Assembly: GCA_964494845.1 (NCBI GenBank)
Contig: CAZBSC010000012.1
Location: 1-25,977 of the forward strand
DNA: 25,977 nucleotides
Source of the DNA: CAYRSA01 sp964494845
GTDB taxonomy: Bacteria; Patescibacteriota; Saccharimonadia; Saccharimonadales; JAGQNJ01
Direction of reading: 5' to 3'
Shown here: positions 20,643-25,977 of the stretch, piece after piece
Numbering within the stretch: position 1 is the stretch's first letter
Layout of the letters: each line of letters opens with the position of its first letter
Translations under genes and position numbers: made by a program
The notes under the pieces: model-generated
Databases searched by the model: none
What the model saw: the letters and a program-made list of their open reading frames with translations, nothing else
Told to the model about the DNA's origin: nothing

Positions 20643-21770
20643 TCAATTATGACGGTGTTTATGTTTTTTGGCAACGGCACTAATGTATATTTCCTCAACT
20701 TTGTGACCAACTCGGGCTACATCAAACTGCATAACCAACTCTGTTTGAGCATCATGGACTTCTTTGGCGTGTTTCTTGTCGTTCAGGTAAAATTTGATCA
20801 AGTCAGCCAAACCGCTGTGGTTGTGTGGATCAAAAAGTGTCTGAGGCAATGGCTCCATTACACTTGCATAGCCAATATTATTCCCAGCTAGGACTACACC
20901 AGCTCCAGCAGCCATGGCTTCAATTAGAACAATACCGAAGCTCTCGCCGCCGGTAGATGGATATACTGCCAAATCAGCCGAATTTAGTACTTTACGTTTT
21001 TTTTCTTCACTAACAAAACCTAAAAAGTTTATCTTTTTTGGGTTCTTTAAACTTTTTGCCAATTTCATGTTCTTTTTTTCTTGTGGGCCTTTGCCAATTA
21101 TGATTGCTTCAAACTCGATCCCCTGGTCATCTAGCACTTTTAGTGCATGGATAAAATGGTGGCAGCCTTTCCTGGTGACCTGCCGACCAACAAAAACGAT
21201 CTTTGGGATGGTATTATCGTGGAATGTCTTTGACTCAAATGCTTTCACCGAAACTACATTTGGAACAATCTGCGAGTTCATTTTAAAAGCACGTTTACCT
21301 AATTCTTGTGCTGGGGCAGATACGCTCATAACTTCATCGAAAACTCGCAAAGTTGGTCTCAGAGCATAGCCCAGCAAACGATTAGCAAACTTCTCGAATC
21401 TAGAATATGGTGCCGTGTGGAAAGTTCCAACTATTGAGGTGCTTTTTGGCGCCAATGAAATAACGCGAGCGCCTAACATTGGACTGTATGGCATTTGAAT
21501 ATGCAGTACGTCAAACTGCTCCTTCGTTAACAAATTTTGGATTTTTCTCGGGGACGCGGGCAAGCTTACGGAAACCACATTTCGGTTAAACTTAACCCGT
21601 AACTGTTTGCTGAAAGAATGTATATTCCTGACATCAGATCGTTTTGTGCGGCCCACAATGTAATGAACATCGTGCCCCCGGGATTCCATCCATGTGCCCA
21701 TAGTCAGCACATATTGTTGGACACCATCGCTGGTATCAAGAGTGTCATCCAAAACATAGGCAATTTTCAT
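20643..21770 (-). CDS. GT4 family glycosyltransferase
   Basis: A 375-residue retaining glycosyltransferase of the GT-B fold, family 4. The N-terminal domain starts MKIAYVLDDT with a Gly-containing acceptor loop (TSDGVQQY, 13-20) and FDVLHIQMPYSP. The C-terminal nucleotide-sugar domain has VFVGRQVTRKG (192-202), the beta-phosphate-binding loop, and the E-x7-E motif ESFGIVLIE (E276, E284). The gene begins 3 nt after the stop of the other GT4 gene, with AAGGA overlapping that stop, so the two are translated together and probably act in one pathway, possibly on a lipid or cell-envelope glycan. The exact sugar cannot be told. Confidence 0.88.
   Translation of the reverse strand: MKIAYVLDDTLDTSDGVQQYVLTMGTWMESRGHDVHYIVGRTKRSDVRNIHSFSKQLRVKFNRNVVSVSLPASPRKIQNLLTKEQFDVLHIQMPYSPMLGARVISLAPKSTSIVGTFHTAPYSRFEKFANRLLGYALRPTLRVFDEVMSVSAPAQELGKRAFKMNSQIVPNVVSVKAFESKTFHDNTIPKIVFVGRQVTRKGCHHFIHALKVLDDQGIEFEAIIIGKGPQEKKNMKLAKSLKNPKKINFLGFVSEEKKRKVLNSADLAVYPSTGGESFGIVLIEAMAAGAGVVLAGNNIGYASVMEPLPQTLFDPHNHSGLADLIKFYLNDKKHAKEVHDAQTELVMQFDVARVGHKVEEIYISAVAKKHKHRHN
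20646..20674 (-). promoter_or_regulatory. Promoter of the AI-2E family gene
   Basis: On the minus strand, TTGCCA (20674-20669), a 17-bp spacer and CATAAT (20651-20646), ending 10 nt before the ATG at 20635. It lies within the 3' end of the preceding glycosyltransferase gene. Confidence 0.55.
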
Positions 21771-21773
21771 AAT

Positions 21774-22940
21774 TTATCCTTGTATCAGCTTTCTTGTGTG
21801 TGGTTTTTTATTTTTAGATTTGTTGCTCTGAACGATTGCCTTATTATACGCCTTTTCATATTGGTCAGTAATCAACGAATAGTTAAACTGCTTTATGTAG
21901 TTTTTTGCCCAGTTTTGCCAATCTTTCCTTAAATCTTCGTCGTAGAGGAATGTTTCTAATTTGTCTGAAAAACCATTTATTTTCTTAGGATTAACGAGTG
22001 ATTGCGCACCAACACCCTTCATCACGGATGAATATCCTGGATTATCGCCGGCTACCACCACCGCACCCATGGCAATTGCCTCAAGCAAAACGATACCAAA
22101 GCTTTCCCCGTAAAGGGCGGGGGAGCAAAAGACATCAGACTGTGCTAGATTATCGATTTTTACTTTTTCCTCTACATAGCCCAAAAATTTGACGTTAGGA
22201 ATTTTTTTGTTAGTAACATATAGCTCTAGTTTTTGCCTGTCTGGGCCGTCGCCAATTAACGTAAGTGTTACCTCTGGATGTTTAGAAACTAAAAGTGCAA
22301 AAGCTTTCAACAAGTAGATAACGCCTTTTCGTTTTTCTAGTCTACCTACATAAACGATAGATTTACTAGGCGTTGATTTTTTTCTTTTTTTATAGTTGTA
22401 TTTGGACTGATCGATACCATTAGCGATTATTAACGGTTTTTCCAGGCTAAGTGATGTGATGTATTCACTAGCTGCGTCTGATACGGCTGTCAAAACATTC
22501 AATGACTTTACTATTGATTTGGTGTACGGAGTAATAACTTTTTCAATTGTTCTACTCATGAGAGTTTCTGGCAACTTCGCGTGGAAGGTCGCTACGTTGG
22601 CAGCACTTGACTTACTGAGTATCTGCCAACTTAATAACGGTACCCATGGCTCATGAAAATGCAAAATATCAAAATTTTGTTCATCAAGCAGTCTAGTTAG
22701 CGCGCTAGAATCAACATTCGCGGAAAGTTGGGCTGTGGTATGAAAGGGTGACTTTACGTCTGCCGCAAGCCCGACCAAGATTATGGATGAATCATAGTTC
22801 GCAGGAACCACTCTGGGTCTTGGTGTAATTATAGAAACTTTGTGGCCTCGTTTAGACAATTCATTTTGCAGCGCAAGAACACATTCTTGTACACCGCCTC
22901 CCTTGAATATGTTGTAGGGGCAAACTAACCCAATCTTCAT
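21774..22940 (-). CDS. GT4 family glycosyltransferase, PimA-like
   Basis: A 388-residue GT-B glycosyltransferase resembling the phosphatidylinositol mannosyltransferase group of GT4. Key features are the acceptor loop GGGVQE (14-19), FHEPWVP (95-101), ATFHA (117-121), the phosphate-binding YVGRLEKRKG (197-206), GDGPDR (230-235) and E-x7-E in GESFGIVLLE (E279, E287). PimA acts on the inner leaflet with GDP-mannose; whether this enzyme uses phosphatidylinositol is not decidable from sequence. It lies upstream of the second GT4 gene and has its own TATACT box 6 nt before the ATG. Confidence 0.87.
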   Translation of the reverse strand: MKIGLVCPYNIFKGGGVQECVLALQNELSKRGHKVSIITPRPRVVPANYDSSIILVGLAADVKSPFHTTAQLSANVDSSALTRLLDEQNFDILHFHEPWVPLLSWQILSKSSAANVATFHAKLPETLMSRTIEKVITPYTKSIVKSLNVLTAVSDAASEYITSLSLEKPLIIANGIDQSKYNYKKRKKSTPSKSIVYVGRLEKRKGVIYLLKAFALLVSKHPEVTLTLIGDGPDRQKLELYVTNKKIPNVKFLGYVEEKVKIDNLAQSDVFCSPALYGESFGIVLLEAIAMGAVVVAGDNPGYSSVMKGVGAQSLVNPKKINGFSDKLETFLYDEDLRKDWQNWAKNYIKQFNYSLITDQYEKAYNKAIVQSNKSKNKKPHTRKLIQG

Positions 22941-22946
22941 AAGCTT

Positions 22947-22955
22947 AGTATAGCA
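22947..22955 (-). promoter_or_regulatory. Extended -10 promoter of the PimA-like gene, leaderless
   Basis: On the minus strand, TGC followed by TATACT (22952-22947), only 6 nt before the ATG at 22940. RNA would start at or 1 nt from the ATG. No good -35 and no Shine-Dalgarno sequence. Confidence 0.55.
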
Positions 22956-22965
22956 TTTTGCTTAT

Positions 22966-23916
22966 CTATTTTTGTCTTACTGGAGTTTGGCGCTTATTAA
23001 GCAATATTTTTAGTTTTCTAGGAATAAACACTGCCGCTTCCTCGGCAGTTGCTATTACGGTTGGAGCATGCACATGGACATCAAGGGGCATTTTTACAAA
23101 ATCCTTATAAATTACACGCATGTGTTGTTCTATCATGTGATTATCAAAATATTGGTCGCCATCGATAGCTACATGATAGATCTTTGTGTCGACTTTATGA
23201 TTGCAAAGATTCAAACCGAGCATTTGAGACAAAGTGAAGTAATGGGTCCTGACATCGTTTTTTTGCCAAAGTTCGACCTCAAAATTTATCCGCTTTTTCT
23301 GGTCCTCTTCTGATTCACCCTCAGGATTTAGTGCTTTAATCCTAAAATGTGTATAGAACCAACGAATAAGAAATGGTTGTAATACCACGTGCTTAATTAA
23401 CCAAGCGGGAACTGCAGTAGATAGAAATGCCGTGACATATTTAAAGAATTTTATTTTTCGTCTAGACGGCTTGAAGTCATCATGATGAACAAAACCCGCT
23501 ACACTTGCCAAGTCGTCCACTCTCTTAACTAACTCTGGATATTTCTGGAGCATTCTTGTGACTATCGCCGAGCCTAGTGATATGGCAACTATCGTAAACT
23601 TTCGTTTCTTATAACGAAGTTTTATGAATGCGGCTAGGTAATCCGCCAGGGTATCGATATCTGGTTTCTTGCCTATTTTATAAAAACTAGTCATCCCGCC
23701 AAACCCAGGCAAATCAGGCACTGTTACGCCCCCGTATTTGTTGAATGCACCCGCCAAGCCCCACATACGCTCCAAACTAGCATGATGGCCGTAGACAACG
23801 AGCATTTCTCTAGACTTGCCTTTGGGTGGTTTTAGCAGCAGCATTCGTCCATCTAGACCATTCATGGATAATGGCTCTATATAGTCTTCTGGGTTTTTAA
23901 TCTGTTTTTTTGCCAT
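22966..23916 (-). CDS. Alpha/beta hydrolase
   Basis: A 316-residue alpha/beta-hydrolase-fold protein. It shows the oxyanion region VVYGHHAS (40-47), PDLPGFGG (67-74), and a nucleophile elbow AISLGS (111-116) in which the first Gly of GxSxG is Ala and Ser113 is the nucleophile. Candidates for the acid and base are D252 or D254 (AIDGDQYFD) and H283 (VHAPT). A lid insertion of about 100 residues (about 145-240) includes hydrophobic helices, suggesting a lipid-like substrate. It opens the minus-strand cluster with two GT4 enzymes and an AI-2E protein, which suggests lipid or envelope metabolism. The substrate is unknown. Confidence 0.8.
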   Translation of the reverse strand: MAKKQIKNPEDYIEPLSMNGLDGRMLLLKPPKGKSREMLVVYGHHASLERMWGLAGAFNKYGGVTVPDLPGFGGMTSFYKIGKKPDIDTLADYLAAFIKLRYKKRKFTIVAISLGSAIVTRMLQKYPELVKRVDDLASVAGFVHHDDFKPSRRKIKFFKYVTAFLSTAVPAWLIKHVVLQPFLIRWFYTHFRIKALNPEGESEEDQKKRINFEVELWQKNDVRTHYFTLSQMLGLNLCNHKVDTKIYHVAIDGDQYFDNHMIEQHMRVIYKDFVKMPLDVHVHAPTVIATAEEAAVFIPRKLKILLNKRQTPVRQK

Positions 23917-23931
23917 AATTTGTTAGATATC

Positions 23932-23960
23932 AGTATAAACAAGCCCGCCCAATCCAACAA
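23932..23960 (-). promoter_or_regulatory. Promoter of the hydrolase-glycosyltransferase cluster
   Basis: On the minus strand, TTGTTG (23960-23955), a 17-bp spacer and TATACT (23937-23932). RNA would start near 23925, about 9 nt before the ATG at 23916. Confidence 0.55.
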
Positions 23961-23976
23961 GGATAAGCAATATTTT

Positions 23977-23985
23977 TGCTATAAT
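23977..23985 (+). promoter_or_regulatory. Extended -10 promoter of vanY, near-leaderless
   Basis: TGCTATAAT (TGn plus perfect TATAAT at 23980-23985), ending 9 nt before the ATG at 23995. Divergent from the hydrolase promoter. Confidence 0.6.
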
Positions 23986-23994
23986 GAAAGCCAA

Positions 23995-24714
23995 ATGAAA
24001 AAAAAGAAAATTTTTGCATTGCTAGTATTATTGATATTGGTATTTATTGGCGTGCTGGCATGGCGAAATAGAAACGATGCTGGACAAACTACTCCAATCA
24101 GCTCTTTTAATAAGCTGCGGTATTCAACCTCGAAACCCTCCAGCCTGTGGGTGGTTGTTAACAAAAAAAGTCCTTTGCCCAGTGGATACACACCAAAAAC
24201 GCTCAGGCAGCCTTCAGTCAAAGTTAGAATTAACGGCTCACAGGAAATGCTACTCCGTGACGAAGCAGCTACCGCACTCGAAAAATTGATAGCCGATGCG
24301 AAAGATGAAGCCATAGACTTGATGCTGGTTAGTGGTTATCGATCTTTCGCATTACAAAAAGCAGTTTATGAAAGAAACGTATCCGAACAGGGGAGAGCAG
24401 AAGCCGACAAGACTAGCGCCCGACCTGGCCACAGCGAACACCAAACCGGCCTCGCTGCCGACTTGGGCGCGACAAATGGTCAATGTGAGTTACAAATTTG
24501 TTTCGGTGACAGCAAGGAAGGCAAGTGGTTGGCAAAAAACGCTCAAAACTACGGGTTCATAATACGGTATCAAGAGGGCAAGCAATCTGTTGTTGGATAT
24601 AGTTACGAGCCCTGGCATATTCGGTACATAGGCAAAGCTCTTTCGCGAGAAATTTTTAAAAACAAGACAACAATGGAAGAATTCTTTAACCTACCCAGCG
24701 CCAAAGACTATTAG
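23995..24714 (+). CDS. VanY-type D,D-/L,D-carboxypeptidase (M15B), membrane-anchored
   Basis: A 239-residue zinc peptidase trimming peptidoglycan stem peptides. An N-terminal signal anchor (KKKKIFALLVLLILVFIGVL, 2-21) places the catalytic domain outside. The M15B motifs are complete: VSGYRS (112-117), SEHQTGLAAD (147-156) giving zinc ligands H149 and D156, and EPWH (205-208) giving catalytic E205 and ligand H208. The ATG at 23995 is chosen because it starts a normal signal anchor 9 nt after a TATAAT box; an in-frame ATG at 23920 would add 25 residues and lies upstream of that promoter. D-alanyl-D-alanine and L,D-tetrapeptide (LdcB) activities cannot be separated here. Confidence 0.88.
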   Translation: MKKKKIFALLVLLILVFIGVLAWRNRNDAGQTTPISSFNKLRYSTSKPSSLWVVVNKKSPLPSGYTPKTLRQPSVKVRINGSQEMLLRDEAATALEKLIADAKDEAIDLMLVSGYRSFALQKAVYERNVSEQGRAEADKTSARPGHSEHQTGLAADLGATNGQCELQICFGDSKEGKWLAKNAQNYGFIIRYQEGKQSVVGYSYEPWHIRYIGKALSREIFKNKTTMEEFFNLPSAKDY

Positions 24715-24769
24715 TCTGAACAATATTGGACTCTCATAAAGACTTGTTTAAGGATACACCCTGGTAAGG

Positions 24770-25669
24770 CTATTGGACTAGTTGGCTTACACTAACCCAG
24801 ACGTATTCCCACGGCTCTGGTTCTGGCCCTTGTTCATCAGTATTTTCTGGGTAACTCGGAATCCAGCCCGCGCGCTTAGCCTTGTCGTAATTATTGGCTT
24901 TTAGCCATTTATAGCAATCTGTATACTCGAATGCTCTCCCTATGCCATCATCACAAACTAAATCAACTGTATACCCTGTGTGATGCCTGGAATAGCCCGG
25001 GGGCGCTGTCATGCCTAAGACTCTAACCACTGCATCGTCTGCGCTACCGGCAGCGATGGTTGCTGTATTGGTTCCAGCTGTCTTCAGTCTGGCCAGGAAC
25101 AAATCACGTTGTTGATCTATTGAGCGATAGCCAGAGTTTAAGGCCAGCGGTATGTGATCTTTTCGTGCAAGCCCCTTTAATACAACCCATGCATTATAGG
25201 CCTTCGGCTGTAACAGATCGTCATCTTTCACATTGGGGGCATTGGTTTTTACGATCGGGAGCACCGGAACGCTACGTAGCGTATAGCCACGGCTCTCTGC
25301 TATGGTACGAATTCTGGCATCGGCTATGGGGTTGCCTGTTATCTCTGGTGGGGTTTGGATAGGCTGAGTGTTGGGATATATTATTGACTCATATAAACGC
25401 TGGAACTGATCACCGGCAAAATATTTGAAACCGACATCCCGTGCTCCTGCTACCTGCTTCAACTCTGCTACCGTGCTAGCAGCGGCTATGCCGGTATTTG
25501 GTTTTTGTTTCAGTGCTATTTCGCGGTAGTTATTCGCAACAAACAAAAACCCAAAAGCTATAACTATCAGGCTAGAGAGAATCACCAATGTCCGCTTGGG
25601 ATTTTTTTTATGATTTTTTTTCTTTGTCTTGGGCCTCCTATGGCTAGAGGTCGGTTCTATAACGCGCAT
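24770..25669 (-). CDS. VanY-type M15 peptidase homologue with an altered zinc site
   Basis: A 299-residue homologue of the gene just described, convergent with it. A basic N-terminus (RRPKTKKKNHKKNPKR, 11-26) precedes a membrane anchor (about 27-45). The periplasmic-type domain has LNSGYRS (177-183) and SRHHTGYTVD (227-236), supplying H229 and D236. The expected E-x-W-H is EPWE (285-288), so the third zinc ligand His is replaced by Glu288. It may bind metal differently, be a non-catalytic peptidoglycan-binding protein, or belong to a subfamily with another arrangement. The start at 25669 follows a TATACT box by 9 nt; an upstream TTG in frame overlaps that box. Confidence 0.82.
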   Translation of the reverse strand: MRVIEPTSSHRRPKTKKKNHKKNPKRTLVILSSLIVIAFGFLFVANNYREIALKQKPNTGIAAASTVAELKQVAGARDVGFKYFAGDQFQRLYESIIYPNTQPIQTPPEITGNPIADARIRTIAESRGYTLRSVPVLPIVKTNAPNVKDDDLLQPKAYNAWVVLKGLARKDHIPLALNSGYRSIDQQRDLFLARLKTAGTNTATIAAGSADDAVVRVLGMTAPPGYSRHHTGYTVDLVCDDGIGRAFEYTDCYKWLKANNYDKAKRAGWIPSYPENTDEQGPEPEPWEYVWVSVSQLVQ

Positions 25670-25678
25670 ATTGATTAC

Positions 25679-25684
25679 AGTATA
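25679..25684 (-). promoter_or_regulatory. -10 box TATACT of the minus-strand VanY gene
   Basis: On the minus strand TATACT ends 9 nt before the ATG at 25669, giving a 5' UTR of about 2-3 nt. No convincing -35. Confidence 0.5.
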
Positions 25685-25899
25685 CAAGCATTGTTGTGAT
25701 ATTTGTATAATAACAGGTTATAAGCTACAATTTGACCTGATATTTGCACTATATTGTTCATTGAATTGCATTGGTGTATTTTTCAAATTCGAGAGAGCTT
25801 TCTCGAATTTAAGAGGAGATGGCTTGCTAATGTTGCTAGTAGTGCCGAGCAAATTTATTTTGTCGGCAGTACAGCAAGATTAGCATCACACATTGACGA
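25685..25899. other. Intergenic region without a recognised gene
   Basis: About 215 nt between the divergent VanY gene and the tRNA. It holds a plus-strand TATAAT (25706-25711), a TTGACC (25732-25737) without a well-spaced -10, a perfect 10-bp inverted repeat (see the next entry), a small stem GCCGA/TCGGC around 25843-25866, and a weak TTGTCG (25860-25865)/TAGCAT (25881-25886) pair that could serve the tRNA. Open frames here lack codon structure or start signals that would support a protein. Confidence 0.5.
25785..25810. repeat. Perfect inverted repeat, 10-bp arms
   Basis: AAATTCGAGA (25785-25794) and TCTCGAATTT (25801-25810) separated by GAGCTT. No T run follows, so it is not a standard plus-strand terminator. 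On the minus strand a run of A and T follows the stem (TGAAAAATAC), also not T-rich. It could be an operator or part of an RNA. Confidence 0.6.
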
Positions 25900-25974
25900 T
25901 GGGGCGTGGCCAAGTGGTAAGGCACCAGTTTTTGGTACTGGCATTCGGGGGTTCGAATCCCTCCGCCCCAGCCA
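25900..25974 (+). tRNA. tRNA-Gln (anticodon UUG)
   Basis: A full cloverleaf: acceptor TGGGGCG (25900-25906) with CGCCCCA (25964-25970), D stem GCC/GGC (25909-25911, 25921-25923), anticodon stem CCAGT/ACTGG (25925-25929, 25937-25941) with loop TTTTGGT and anticodon TTG (25932-25934), and T arm GGGGG-TTCGAAT-CCCTC (25947-25963). The discriminator G (25971) and an encoded CCA (25972-25974) follow. It decodes CAA, and CAG by wobble. Confidence 0.96.
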
Positions 25975-25977
25975 AAT

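Noticed and set aside
20636..20710. Longer N-terminus for the AI-2E family protein
   Set aside because: It would overlap the preceding glycosyltransferase by 68 nt, and the promoter at 20674-20646 points to the ATG at 20635.
23920..23994. 25-residue N-terminal extension of the plus-strand VanY protein
   Set aside because: It lies upstream of the extended -10 TATAAT at 23980-23985 and would bury the signal anchor; the ATG at 23995 is better.
25670..25687. TTG start adding six residues to the minus-strand VanY homologue
   Set aside because: The TTG-TAT-ACT codons overlap the TATACT -10 box; the ATG 9 nt after that box is more likely.
25629..25883. 84-codon plus-strand frame before the tRNA
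   Set aside because: It begins inside the minus-strand VanY gene, runs through promoter and inverted-repeat DNA, and has no ribosome-binding site or recognisable protein features.
1..25977. CRISPR arrays, transposases, prophage genes or rRNA genes
   Set aside because: No regularly spaced repeats, transposase or phage proteins, or rRNA sequence were seen; apart from the short repeats the window is chromosomal housekeeping DNA.

Overview
The gene content and protein style point to a member of the Patescibacteria/CPR, most likely a Candidatus Saccharibacteria (TM7) genome. Evidence includes a ThyX-type thymidylate pathway, compact gene spacing, leaderless-looking promoters, DnaX and RecR proteins lacking their usual zinc cysteines, and AI-2E, GT4 and VanY envelope genes. 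UGA is used as a normal stop (leuA, ridA, ilvA, recR), so the code is standard and not the UGA=Gly code of Gracilibacteria. The assignment is inferred from gene content, without a phylogeny.

Layout. (1) 1-1436: the end of rplK and then rplA, with a probable L1-binding regulatory hairpin between them; L1 carries a long charged N-terminal extension. (2) 1432-5234: a deoxynucleotide cluster of a stand-alone thymidylate kinase, a dCTP deaminase, and a 783-residue fusion of a second thymidylate kinase to two ThyX-like halves. (3) 5253-6064: a protein I do not recognise, under its own promoter. (4) 6094-9685: branched-chain amino-acid genes: leuA behind a leucine-rich leader peptide and attenuator, then ridA-ilvA behind an isoleucine-rich leader peptide and attenuator. 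(5) 9690-10966: the rplJ-rplL operon with an L10 leader, an attenuator-like hairpin and a strong terminator; the 3' end of rplL is duplicated next to a short interspersed repeat. (6) 10989-14875: two uncharacterised small proteins, dnaX and dnaB. (7) 14895-19541: a GT-C-like membrane protein, then ybaB-recR-nrnA-cysS. (8) 19538-23916, minus strand: alpha/beta hydrolase, two GT4 glycosyltransferases and an AI-2E family membrane protein. (9) 23977-25684: two convergent VanY-type peptidase genes. (10) 25900-25974: tRNA-Gln(UUG).

How the genes work together. The nucleotide cluster would take dCTP through dUMP and dTMP to dTDP, with the last two steps on one polypeptide. The amino-acid block pairs threonine deaminase with its usual imine scavenger RidA and with a short 2-isopropylmalate synthase. 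Each transcription unit appears to be controlled by ribosome stalling on codons for the pathway product. The most noteworthy signals are the two classical attenuators (leucine and isoleucine) in a lineage usually thought to be auxotrophic, the Tmk-ThyX-ThyX fusion with its catalytic motif split between two diverged halves, and the repeated placement of ATG codons 6-10 nt after a -10 box, which suggests that leaderless mRNAs are common here.
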